From contig CBDDKW010000019.1 in NCBI GenBank assembly GCA_965230425.1, positions 62,001 to 126,000 of the forward strand: a stretch of 64,000 bases of DNA. Direction: 5' to 3'. This DNA is from CBDDKW01 sp965230425. GTDB lineage: Bacteria > Pseudomonadota > Gammaproteobacteria > UBA1113. The notes beneath the pieces were generated by a model. That model had not been told where the DNA came from, made no database searches, and saw only the letters and a list, made by a program, of their open reading frames with translations. Of the stretch, positions 36,492-45,119 are shown one piece after another; the first letter of the stretch is position 1; each line of letters starts with the position of its first letter. Made by a program: the position numbers and the translations under genes.

Positions 36492-39400
36492 TTACACGGC
36501 AGTTGCTCGTTGTTTTGGACGGGCAGAACTAGTACTTGTACGTTGTGGCTCAGTAGATGGTACGTCTGGCGCTTTTACAAGCATCGCTTGTGTTGCTGCA
36601 GCAGGATCAGATGATACTTCATTCTGCGTACCTGTAGCCGCATTTACCGATGACGTTTGCGCTCTTGTTGGAGTTGTTGGTACTCGTATAGATGAGCTTT
36701 TATCGCCATTGCCAGTAGCGGCATCTACAGATGCTGCTTGTTCTGCTGTGCGAGTTGTTGTAGCTCGCCCAGATAAACTTACCGCAGGGATAGGTGCGCT
36801 ACTATCAGTCGTTGGCGTAAAGAAAGTTGAGCTTGCTGAACCTGTCTGCAGGTCTGCTTGTTTTGCAGTTGAGACTGCACTGCTGCCAGCGCTTTGTGTT
36901 GTCGCTGCTGAGGGTGTAGATGTAGCAACCAGTGGAGTACTGGCTGGACCTGTAAGAGCAGGGTGTAAAGATGAAGATGCTGCTGAAGTAATAGTGCTTG
37001 GTATCTCCACGAGTTGTCCCGAGCTTGCTGTTGGTTGTGAAGAGCTAACAGTGCTGTCAGCGTCTACAGAGGTTTGTTGTTGAGTCTGTGCTGTCTTGAG
37101 TAATTGTTTTAAATAAGCAGTTATTGCATTAATTACATTTACGTCTTTCTGTAATGTAGCGTTAACTGATAGAACAGCCTTTGTTTCAGGCGACTCAATG
37201 GTTGTTTCACCTTTTCCTTTTGCAGTGTCGAACCAATTGCTAATGCAGGGCTTATCAAATAATCTCCCCGGTTCATCTGGGTGTCTCACTGGATGTGTAG
37301 TAATGTCTTGACATATACAACACTGGTAAGCTTGAAGTATGGGGTCATTCTCAAGCTCAATACCTAGTTCTTTGCATTGAGCGAGTAATGTTTGAACTTC
37401 ATTAGATTCTTGTATAGTTGCTGATGATGAATCGGATTGTGTGCTAACTGGTGTTGTCGAGATTACACGGATATTTCTTGATTCAGCCTGAGCAACTGCT
37501 GCTTGTTTTGAGGTTGACGAAGATGCACTGGAAGTTGCTGGGTCAGATACTGAGGTGCCACTTGTGCTTTTATGACTTGATGAAGCCATGTCATGTGCAG
37601 CATCTGTGGCAGTGTGCGCTAACTTACCTCGCATATCAGTAATTAATTGTTCAAGCCCAAGTGTCTGGATTAAATCTGCTTGACCTAATGTATTTAGACT
37701 TGTGTTTAGCTTATTGAGTGCAATCAATACTTCCTTGAGGTGCTGTTGTCTAAAAGAAGGTATTGCGTGGGTGGCGGCTATATCTTCACAGATTGCTGAT
37801 AATTTTTTTACTTGCCCAATCAGTTGCTGTAGCTTTATTCTCATGTTAGTGCGCTTTGTATTTGTTATACTCATTATCGTACCATTAAAAGATACTTGAT
37901 AGGGCAAAAGATTACATTGTGGACCTTGATTTAGTTTACTTAAATTTGCTTGCTCAGCGAGGCTATCTATTAGTTGTGCTAAACGTTCATTTTCCTCTGG
38001 TCTTTCAGCATGTTCGCAAGGGTTGTCTGTTTCTTGTTTTCCTACTCTCTGTGCTATTCGTAGTTGGTTTTTTATGATCTCTTCAGGTGCTTGCAGTAAA
38101 TTATAAACCTTTATAATATCAGTAACAGGTTGCCAATGACTTTTTAATAGTGCTGTCCTGGCGTTGTCATGCATTGACGGGTCAGTGAAGTTTTTTAGCA
38201 CTGCTAGAGCTGCATTTATAAAATCCATGATATAGTTAAAATCAGAATCATTTAGTCGAATATTGAATATAAATAGAATTTTCTCTGTCATTTTCCCAGT
38301 TTTAGTGGCCTCTACAAATTGGGTTAGCTGTTCGTATAAATATTCTGAAGTCAATGGTTCTTCTGAGTTAGCCAGGTCATATAATTTTTTCTCATGCGCT
38401 GTTATTTTTCGTGATGAGTCATCAACCTTGCTTTGTTTAAGAGGAATCTGCGTTGTTTTATCTTCATTAAATCTTCGCTGCAGTAAGTCACGTAGAGCAA
38501 CTTTAACATAATCTACGACTTGCCGTTCATGTATTTTGCCGAGTGTTTCAATATGATTCCAGTCAAGGTTTTTTCCTAATAAAACATTTTGGGTATCGAA
38601 TTTTTCGTAGATTCTTCTAAGTTGTGTAATATAATACTCCTGTGGTAATTGAAATAATGAGGATTTAATCTTACGCATATTGCCTTCTAAGCCGATATTC
38701 CTGTAATTATCATCGAGTAATTTCATATAATTTATGAGATAACGATAATCGTTTAATGCTTCTATCAGCTTGCCAAATGTGAGTGCAGCCGTAGGAAGGT
38801 TTCGCAGTGTTTTATATGCGCGGACATGGTTGGTGCGGTCACCATAATAGTCCTCAGACATGCCATTAATGCGAGCAGCAATTTCCTGCGATGTTGGTAA
38901 TTTTTCTGTAGATAGTTTAATGCTGTAACTTTCCTGTATATCTTGCAGCAAACTTATTAAGAGTAGCCATTGAATGGTTATTGCATAGGCCTGATACATA
39001 TGTTCTTCGAACTCATAAATATCTGTTGAAGATTCTGTGAGTATAGATTGACGCTCTTGTGTCAAGCGTAAAAAAATCAGAGTCCAAAAATTATCTTGTT
39101 TTTCTATTTCTTTTGAAAGAGGTTTTTTTGTATTTGTAATAATTTCAGCATATTGAATTCGCGAAATATCAAATTTTGTTGATAAGAAGCAATTATGTGG
39201 GAGTGCTGGATTGGCCATGTGTACCATATGCACTGTACGCACAACAGTGATAAATGCTTCGATAGGAAATTTTTTGAGTTCACCGGTTAAATAACTAGTT
39301 ACTATTCTAAATTGTTTTGCTGTAATGGGATTAGCGTCAGGGGAATACGTGCTGATTTCATTTAATGCTGGGTACGTGAGTCTTATAATGCCAGATGCTA

Positions 39401-40475
39401 ACTGTTGATGCAGCTCCTTTAGTGTTTGCCAAAATGCTTTATTATTATCAGTGTCACAATTTGTCGATTCTGTATTAATAGACATTTCATTGATGACTGG
39501 ATTACATGAAATAATCCCTTTAAGTACTGCTTTCATTTTTGCATCAAGTGTTGTCAAGTTAAATTTCAAACTAGCTAAGTTTGCTTGTCCTGGCTTATAA
39601 TGGTCTGGATTGAAACAGCGAACAAAATTTTCAACGCCATTCCTGTCCTCCAAAAGCATATCGCCTGTAAACTCAATATGACAGCGATGGCTGACTTGTA
39701 ATAACCTAGTAAACATACGAATAAAATTGCTATCAATTATCGTATTGTGGAAGCGTAGTGTTTTTTTGTTGTTCGAGGGGGCTTCGCGTGTTGCAAGGTG
39801 TGCAAAAAGATAGGCTAGAGTGGTATCGTCGAATCTACAGTTATCGAATAAAAAAACTATCGGTCCTTTTTTACTAAATAATGTACTGGTATCTAGGGCA
39901 TTTGCAGGTGAAAGTTGAGTAAAGTCAGTATGGCTGAAGCCACAAATATGTTGTTGCCAATGGCTTTGCTGTTGTGCTTGCGGTGTTACGTTTGTATCTG
40001 TAACTGCCTCGGTTGATACTGCATTCATGTGATGAGTTTGTGAAGATTCTGCTAAACTGACAATATCTACAGCCCATAAATAAAACTGCAGCAGATAAGC
40101 AGGGTCGCTGATCAGTGGCGTAGAACTATTCGTCGGTTTGTCTCTTATCAACTCAACCATGGTTGGCTCATGGGTGGGATTAAAGATATCAAAATCATGA
40201 GCAGCAAAGCAGCTTAATGCAATAAGTTGGCTTGGATTAAAATAACTAGTGTCACAATGGTGTAGAAATTCTGCTGCTTGAGCAGCGTGTAGGTATGTAG
40301 GCGTGCCATTCACATCAATAGGTGTATTTTCAAATGTTTCGATTAATTGAGAATGTGTGGCGTCATTAATCGTTTTTGCATAGCCTCCCAAGGCATTTAT
40401 ATTACAGCTAAGCTGTTGAGCAACTTGAGCAGGATCATTTGTTGTTATCCTATCGTCTGGTTTATTTGCTGCCAT
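36492..40475 (-). CDS. Giant effector-like protein with U-box domain
   Basis: The 1327-residue protein shares its N-terminal two-thirds with the neighbour at 32688. After a Ser/Thr-rich linker, residues about 1045-1125 form a U-box: NDPILQAYQCCICQDITTHP, then VRHPDEPGRLFDKPCISNWFDT, then ESPETKAVL and LQKDVNVINAITAYLKQLL. This follows the U-box pattern of 'former condition, addressed block, then leucine-rich helix', and U-box proteins recruit E2 enzymes as ubiquitin ligases in eukaryotic cells. Such domains in bacteria are typical of translocated effectors, for example LubX of Legionella. The C-terminus (1130-1327) is low-complexity Ser/Ala/Thr and ends in basic RPKQRATAV. No signal peptide. 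The start is supported by GAGGA upstream and by paralogue alignment. Translocation and ligase activity are inferred. Confidence 0.75.
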   Translation of the reverse strand: MAANKPDDRITTNDPAQVAQQLSCNINALGGYAKTINDATHSQLIETFENTPIDVNGTPTYLHAAQAAEFLHHCDTSYFNPSQLIALSCFAAHDFDIFNPTHEPTMVELIRDKPTNSSTPLISDPAYLLQFYLWAVDIVSLAESSQTHHMNAVSTEAVTDTNVTPQAQQQSHWQQHICGFSHTDFTQLSPANALDTSTLFSKKGPIVFLFDNCRFDDTTLAYLFAHLATREAPSNNKKTLRFHNTIIDSNFIRMFTRLLQVSHRCHIEFTGDMLLEDRNGVENFVRCFNPDHYKPGQANLASLKFNLTTLDAKMKAVLKGIISCNPVINEMSINTESTNCDTDNNKAFWQTLKELHQQLASGIIRLTYPALNEISTYSPDANPITAKQFRIVTSYLTGELKKFPIEAFITVVRTVHMVHMANPALPHNCFLSTKFDISRIQYAEIITNTKKPLSKEIEKQDNFWTLIFLRLTQERQSILTESSTDIYEFEEHMYQAYAITIQWLLLISLLQDIQESYSIKLSTEKLPTSQEIAARINGMSEDYYGDRTNHVRAYKTLRNLPTAALTFGKLIEALNDYRYLINYMKLLDDNYRNIGLEGNMRKIKSSLFQLPQEYYITQLRRIYEKFDTQNVLLGKNLDWNHIETLGKIHERQVVDYVKVALRDLLQRRFNEDKTTQIPLKQSKVDDSSRKITAHEKKLYDLANSEEPLTSEYLYEQLTQFVEATKTGKMTEKILFIFNIRLNDSDFNYIMDFINAALAVLKNFTDPSMHDNARTALLKSHWQPVTDIIKVYNLLQAPEEIIKNQLRIAQRVGKQETDNPCEHAERPEENERLAQLIDSLAEQANLSKLNQGPQCNLLPYQVSFNGTIMSITNTKRTNMRIKLQQLIGQVKKLSAICEDIAATHAIPSFRQQHLKEVLIALNKLNTSLNTLGQADLIQTLGLEQLITDMRGKLAHTATDAAHDMASSSHKSTSGTSVSDPATSSASSSTSKQAAVAQAESRNIRVISTTPVSTQSDSSSATIQESNEVQTLLAQCKELGIELENDPILQAYQCCICQDITTHPVRHPDEPGRLFDKPCISNWFDTAKGKGETTIESPETKAVLSVNATLQKDVNVINAITAYLKQLLKTAQTQQQTSVDADSTVSSSQPTASSGQLVEIPSTITSAASSSLHPALTGPASTPLVATSTPSAATTQSAGSSAVSTAKQADLQTGSASSTFFTPTTDSSAPIPAVSLSGRATTTRTAEQAASVDAATGNGDKSSSIRVPTTPTRAQTSSVNAATGTQNEVSSDPAAATQAMLVKAPDVPSTEPQRTSTSSARPKQRATAV

Positions 40476-40975
40476 TGTTCTCAGTATCCTCTGTGTATTA
40501 CGTGAAAGGGGATATTGTACAAAAATTTCATTAAGAAAATATTAAAAAGTTAACTAGAAATTATTAGTTTCTAAATGGGTTATTGCTATTCGAGTTTAGT
40601 GAAAAATCCCCTGGTGGTTTAGTTGACAATAACAAGCTGCTGTCATCCAGAGTGCGAAGCACGCAGGATCTCCTGTCGGTTTGACTACTTAGTAACAGCA
40701 TCGTTGAAGTTGGCTAAATAATTGGGAGATTCTTCGCCGCCGCTAAAGCCACGGCTCTGAATGACAACATTTCTTCTTGTTTTAATGATGCACTGCTCGA
40801 CATAGTTGATGAAGGCATTGCTGATTCTTTGACGATGTATCCGATTAGTGTGCATATGCTTTTATTTATAATGGTAAATACTAGATATTTACTTATTTTA
40901 GATAAAATAAGCACAATATAACCTATTGATTTTTATATAAAAACTCAAAAAATGCTCATTTTTTGCAAAAAATTC
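40476..40975. other. Spacer between U-box gene and fliC with MITE-like element
   Basis: Contains the palindromic element at 40641-40767, preceded by sequence similar to the leader of the neighbouring paralogue. The rest is AT-rich with no open gene of note; a 66-codon minus-strand frame here is made of the element itself. Confidence 0.6.
40641..40767 (+). repeat. MITE-like palindromic element, copy F
   Basis: Left end TGTCATCCAGAGTGCGAAGC and right end CCACGGCTCTGAATGACAA, with middle GACTACTTAGTAACAGCATC. The right end resembles the complement of the left end of copy B (GAGCCGTGGCT), showing that the arms are exchangeable between copies. Confidence 0.7.
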
Positions 40976-41002
40976 TAAAGTTCCCTCACATATGGTCGAT
41001 AA
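40976..41002 (+). promoter_or_regulatory. Sigma28 promoter of fliC
   Basis: TAAAGTTC, exactly 11 nt, then GTCGATAA, 14 of 16 to the FliA consensus. It lies 51 nt before the fliC ATG. Confidence 0.85.
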
Positions 41003-41053
41003 CTTAACTGACGCAAGTCATGAAACGGAAATCCTAAGAGGGGGAATTTAAAA

Positions 41054-41878
41054 ATGGCAATAACGATTAACACTAACGTGACTTCATTGACAGCACAAAA
41101 GAACTTAAATGCAAACCAAAGTTCTTTAGCGCAATCAATGGAACGTTTGTCTTCTGGTTTACGTATTAACCGAGCTAAAGATGATGCGGCTGGTTTGGCT
41201 ATTTCACGCCAAATGGATAAGCAAATCCGCGGCTTAAACCAAGGTATGCGTAATGCTAGTGATGGTATCTCAGTAATTCAACAAACTGAAGGTACATTAT
41301 CAGAAATTGAAGCAAACTTGCAGCGTATGAATGAATTAGCAACTCAAGCATCTAATGCGACTTATAGTGCGGCTAACCGTTCATCCATGCAACTTGAATT
41401 TTCTGCATTACGTGCTGAGGTCGACCGTACTGCTGCTAAAGCAGATTTCAACGGCTATCAATTAGCTGATGGTACAAACTCCACTATGAATATCCAAGTT
41501 GGGTTTGCTGATACAGCAAATGATAGAATTTCTATTCAATTAACCAATGCTAAGGCTTCTGCCCTGGGCATATCAGCCGCTACGATTACTTCTGCTGCTG
41601 GTGCGCAAGCTGCATTGACCACATTGAGCTCAGCGATTGATACAATTACATCAGCGCGCGCTCAGTTAGGTGCGGATGAATCACGGTTAGAAACTGCCGT
41701 TAACAGTAATGTTAATACAGTTGAAAACTTAACCGCTGCTAAATCACGTATCACTGATGTGGATTTTGCGGAAGAAGTGTCCAACATGGCGAAAGCTAAT
41801 GTATTAACACAAGCGGGTACTTCAATGTTAGCGCAAGCTAATACTTTGCCACAGATGGCTTTAAGTCTTCTAGGCTAA
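41054..41878 (+). CDS. fliC: Flagellin FliC
   Basis: Filament subunit. The 274-residue protein has the conserved N-terminal D0/D1 (MAITINTNVTSLTAQKNLN, then LSSGLRINRAKDDAAGLAIS) and C-terminal D1/D0 (SRITDVDFAEEVSNMAKANV ... MLAQANTLPQMALSLLG). The variable part is short (about 150-190), so there is no large D2/D3 surface domain, and Ser/Thr there are the likely glycosylation sites. A strong AAGAGGGGG ribosome site sits 9 nt upstream. It is expressed from its own sigma28 promoter and closed by a terminator. Only one flagellin gene is seen here. Confidence 0.97.
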   Translation: MAITINTNVTSLTAQKNLNANQSSLAQSMERLSSGLRINRAKDDAAGLAISRQMDKQIRGLNQGMRNASDGISVIQQTEGTLSEIEANLQRMNELATQASNATYSAANRSSMQLEFSALRAEVDRTAAKADFNGYQLADGTNSTMNIQVGFADTANDRISIQLTNAKASALGISAATITSAAGAQAALTTLSSAIDTITSARAQLGADESRLETAVNSNVNTVENLTAAKSRITDVDFAEEVSNMAKANVLTQAGTSMLAQANTLPQMALSLLG

Positions 41879-41890
41879 GCTGAGCCCTTA

Positions 41891-41923
41891 GGAAACGCGC
41901 CCTTTGGTGCGTTTCCTTTTTTT
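41891..41923 (+). terminator. Rho-independent terminator after fliC
   Basis: Perfect 8-bp stem GGAAACGC / GCGTTTCC (41891-41898 and 41909-41916) with a 10-nt loop and seven T's, 12 nt after the fliC stop. Confidence 0.9.
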
Positions 41924-41965
41924 CTTTGATGATATGACTATATATTACACAACCAGATGAGATAT

Positions 41966-41981
41966 TGGTACGAGAATTGCT
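41966..41981 (+). promoter_or_regulatory. Sigma54 promoter of fliDST
   Basis: TGGTACG-AGAA-TTGCT, with GG (41967-41968) and GC (41979-41980) exactly 10 nt apart, 44 nt before the fliD ATG. The match to TGGCACG-N4-TTGCA is strong. It separates cap-gene control from sigma28-controlled fliC. Confidence 0.82.
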
Positions 41982-42024
41982 GATTAAATCCAAGGATTAT
42001 TAAGACAAGGATTAGGAGAAGGAC

Positions 42025-43398
42025 ATGGTCAGTGCCGCAGGACTTGGTTCAGGATTAGACATACAGGGTTTAGTCGATGACCTCATGAAAATTGAGCGTA
42101 AACCACTCACACTCCTGGAAAATAAGCAAAGTACCTACGAAGCCCAATTAAGCGCCTATGGCAAAATCAAAAGTGCTATGAGTGATTTTGAGTCAGCCAT
42201 GAAGGACATGGGTTCACTGGAAAAATTCCAAGTCTATGCCGTGGATAGCGGCGATGAAAATAAGATAACCGCCACAGTCTCTAGTGCTGCCAGTGTCGGT
42301 AGCTACAATATCATTGTTAGCCAACTTGCCAGCACACATAAGCTCGCATCTACAGGTTTTAGTGATAGTACTAGTAGTATTGGCCAGACAGGTACTATCA
42401 GAATTACTGTAGGAACAGACTCTTTTGATGTGGTGATTGATAATGACACAGATTCCCTAGAGGGCATCAAAAATCAAATTAATCTAGCAGCCGATAATAC
42501 CGGTGTTAAAGCGACTATTCTCAATGTTGATGATGGGGTCGGCGGAACCGAAAGCCGATTAGTTTTAACGGCTGATGATTCAGGCAGCGATAATGCGATT
42601 ACTATCGCGGATGTATCAGGCATAGTTGCCGCAACCTTAGATTTAACCACCGAAATGAGTCCGGCACAGGATGCCAAAGCTACCGTTGATGGTTTCAATG
42701 TGACAAGTTCAACTAATAGCTTCAATGATGTGGTTGAAGGCTTAAATTTTACCGTGAAAGAATTAGACCCCACGGGCACAACATTAACAGTGACTCGTGA
42801 TACGGATGCAGTACTTGAATCCGCAAAGCAGTTTGTTGATACCTACAATAAATTACTCAATATCATTGATGAACAGTCAAAACGTGATTATGACAATATA
42901 GATAATAACGCCATTTTGAGTAATGACAGCAGTTTACGCCAAATGAAAAGCGATTTACGTGAGGAGTTGCTGCAGCCTGCGAATAATGTAGGCGAATTTT
43001 CTTATCTGTTTGATGTGGGTATTACCTCAGATCCAACCACCGGACGCTTAACTATCGATGATGATGAATTTAACGCGGCAATGGATAAGGATTTTTCAGC
43101 AGTATCACGTTTATTTGCAGATAGTACAGAAGGGTATGCCGTACGTTATGAAAGCTTGGCTAAGAGTATGCAAGACGATGGCGGCATTATCGAAGTGCGC
43201 ACGGATGGGATTAATAGTCGGATAGAAAGCACAAAAGCCAAAATTGAACGTGAAGAACGCCATTTAGAAATAGTCGAAGAGCGCTATAGAAAGCAATTCA
43301 ATGCAATGGATACTTTGTATTCACAATTTACGGCAACAAGTGATTATTTAACTGCACAATTATCAAATATGACATTAGGTAAACAGTCTAATAAATAG
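42025..43398 (+). CDS. fliD: Flagellar filament cap protein FliD
   Basis: FliD caps the filament tip and folds incoming flagellin. The 457-residue protein starts SAAGLGSGLDIQGLVDDLMKIERKPL and has the N-terminal coiled region, central domains, and the C-terminal part with DTYNKLLNIIDEQSKRD and a coiled end VEERYRKQFNAMDTLYSQF. AGGAG lies 6 nt upstream. First gene of fliDST. Confidence 0.94.
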   Translation: MVSAAGLGSGLDIQGLVDDLMKIERKPLTLLENKQSTYEAQLSAYGKIKSAMSDFESAMKDMGSLEKFQVYAVDSGDENKITATVSSAASVGSYNIIVSQLASTHKLASTGFSDSTSSIGQTGTIRITVGTDSFDVVIDNDTDSLEGIKNQINLAADNTGVKATILNVDDGVGGTESRLVLTADDSGSDNAITIADVSGIVAATLDLTTEMSPAQDAKATVDGFNVTSSTNSFNDVVEGLNFTVKELDPTGTTLTVTRDTDAVLESAKQFVDTYNKLLNIIDEQSKRDYDNIDNNAILSNDSSLRQMKSDLREELLQPANNVGEFSYLFDVGITSDPTTGRLTIDDDEFNAAMDKDFSAVSRLFADSTEGYAVRYESLAKSMQDDGGIIEVRTDGINSRIESTKAKIEREERHLEIVEERYRKQFNAMDTLYSQFTATSDYLTAQLSNMTLGKQSNK

Positions 43399-43416
43399 AG
43401 GATGGGGTAGAGGACA

Positions 43417-43836
43417 ATGAGAGGAATACAGCAATACCAATCAGTGAATGTGAATAGCGGTGTTTTGGAGGCGAATCCACATCGTATTATTCAAATGCTT
43501 ATGGCAGGTGTTATCGATCGTACAGCGATAGCGAAGGGCCATATCCAGCGTAATGAAGCTGACTTGGCCGGACGTGTGATTGGTAAAACCATCGATATTA
43601 TCAATGGTCTACAGGTAAGTTTAGATATGGATGCCGGTGGTGAGATATCGCAAGACTTATCAAGATTGTATGACTATATGATTAAACGCTTATATGAAGC
43701 GAATAAAAGCCATGATGAAAAGATATTGGATGAAGTAGCAAAACTCATGGGCAACGTAAAAGAAGGTTGGGATGCTATTCCCCAAGTTGAACGGGAAAAG
43801 CATGCAAGTCGTAAACAACAACTTTTACAAAATTAA
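43417..43836 (+). CDS. fliS: Flagellin chaperone FliS
   Basis: FliS binds the flagellin C-terminus and prevents polymerisation in the cytoplasm. The 139-residue protein has the family pattern YQSVNVNSGVLEANPHRIIQMLMAGVIDR, then IGKTIDIINGLQVSLDMDAGGEIS and LSRLYDYMIKRLYEAN. It is 18 nt after fliD and 11 nt before the FliT-like gene. Confidence 0.93.
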   Translation: MRGIQQYQSVNVNSGVLEANPHRIIQMLMAGVIDRTAIAKGHIQRNEADLAGRVIGKTIDIINGLQVSLDMDAGGEISQDLSRLYDYMIKRLYEANKSHDEKILDEVAKLMGNVKEGWDAIPQVEREKHASRKQQLLQN

Positions 43837-43847
43837 GGTGTAGGATC

Positions 43848-44177
43848 ATGGACTTTCAAGCATTAGCGGAAAATCGGACTGCCCAATGGCACCATATTAT
43901 GGAATTAAGCGGTGTGCTGTATGAGCATGCCTTATCTGGGGAGTGGGATGACTTAGCGCGTAAAGAGGCACAACGTAAACCTATGCTTGAAGATTTCTTC
44001 GATAATATCACGGAAGCTGAACAATCCAATCAGCTCATTCGGGATATTAACAAAATGATTGAGCTTAATCAGCGTATTGTTAGTCTGGTTAAAGCGAATA
44101 GAGAACAATTGCAGGATAAAATGCAAGCGATAAAAGTCGGTAAAAGGGCATTTAAAGCCTATAACGAGTTATTTTAA
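43848..44177 (+). CDS. fliT: FliT-like flagellar chaperone
   Basis: The 109-residue helical protein follows fliS directly, where FliT, the chaperone of the cap protein FliD, is normally encoded. Its pattern LYEHALSGEWDDLARKEAQRKPMLEDFF and the later VKANREQLQDKMQAIKVGKRAFKAY fit the FliT family in Pseudomonas-type clusters. Conservation is low, so context carries much of the call. Confidence 0.75.
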   Translation: MDFQALAENRTAQWHHIMELSGVLYEHALSGEWDDLARKEAQRKPMLEDFFDNITEAEQSNQLIRDINKMIELNQRIVSLVKANREQLQDKMQAIKVGKRAFKAYNELF

Positions 44178-44188
44178 GGGGCGCAGTC

Positions 44189-44962
44189 ATGGATATAGCA
44201 ACATTATTAGGATTTGCTGCTGCAGTAGGCGTGGTTACGATGGCTATTTTGCAAGGTGGCGACTTCGGGCTTGTAGTTAATGTTCCATCATTACTCATTG
44301 TTGGTGCTGGTAGTGCTGGCGTGGTGATGATGAAATTTAGTATGGGACAGTTCTTCGGTGCAGTAAAAGTAGGTCTGAAAACAGTATTATGGAAAATAGA
44401 TAAACCCGAAGATGTGATTGAGAATGTAGTCGAGCTTGCCGATCAAGCACGTAAAAATGGTATGCTCGCTTTAGAAAGTGTTGAGGTCAAAAATAAATTT
44501 TTAAAACAAGGTGTTCAATATCTCATTGATGGTGTGGATCCTGAAATTATTGAGCAGACCTTATCAAATGAATTAGATCAAACAGTGCAACGCCATTTAA
44601 AAGGTCAGCAAATTTTTAAATCCATGGGTGATGTGGGACCAGCTATGGGAATGATTGGTACACTCATCGGTCTGGTACAGATGTTATCCAATATGAGTGA
44701 CCCACAAAGTATTGGTCCTGCTATGGCGGTAGCTATGTTAACTACACTGTATGGTGCTATTTTAGCGAATATGATCGCGATACCCGTTGCAGATAAATTA
44801 GAATTACGCAGTAAAGAAGAGCAGCAAATCAAATCAATGATTATTGATGCCATCATTGGTATTCAACAGGGTACTAATCCACGTATACTTAAAGGAGTAT
44901 TACAAACTTATTTACCAGGTTCAAAACGCGGTGATAAAAAAGGTGATAAGAAGGAGAAATAG
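44189..44962 (+). CDS. pomA: Flagellar stator protein PomA/MotA family
   Basis: The 257-residue inner-membrane stator subunit has four membrane segments, the cytoplasmic loop that touches FliG, and motifs LALESVEVKNKFLKQGVQYLIDG and GDVGPAMGMIGTLIGLVQML, then AVAMLTTLYGAILANM. It resembles PomA, the sodium-driven form of Vibrio, more than the longer MotA of E. coli, so a sodium-driven motor is likely but unproven. The tail is a Lys/Gly/Asp run. It follows fliT by 11 nt; pomB comes 157 nt later. Confidence 0.88.
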   Translation: MDIATLLGFAAAVGVVTMAILQGGDFGLVVNVPSLLIVGAGSAGVVMMKFSMGQFFGAVKVGLKTVLWKIDKPEDVIENVVELADQARKNGMLALESVEVKNKFLKQGVQYLIDGVDPEIIEQTLSNELDQTVQRHLKGQQIFKSMGDVGPAMGMIGTLIGLVQMLSNMSDPQSIGPAMAVAMLTTLYGAILANMIAIPVADKLELRSKEEQQIKSMIIDAIIGIQQGTNPRILKGVLQTYLPGSKRGDKKGDKKEK

Positions 44963-45119
44963 TTAAAAACCAAGTTGGGATTATGTTGGAAAGCTATTTT
45001 TATATGGCTTTTCAATAAACAAGAGTACTTCCCATATAGCGCAGGATAGCTGTTCTATAATTGTAGAACTAATATAGAGTGATGAATAGTACATCAGCAT
45101 CAGAAATAGGCAGAAGAGC

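Noticed and set aside
40714..40914. Small minus-strand gene of 66 codons before fliC
   Set aside because: Most of it lies in the palindromic element copy F, with no family match or ribosome site.
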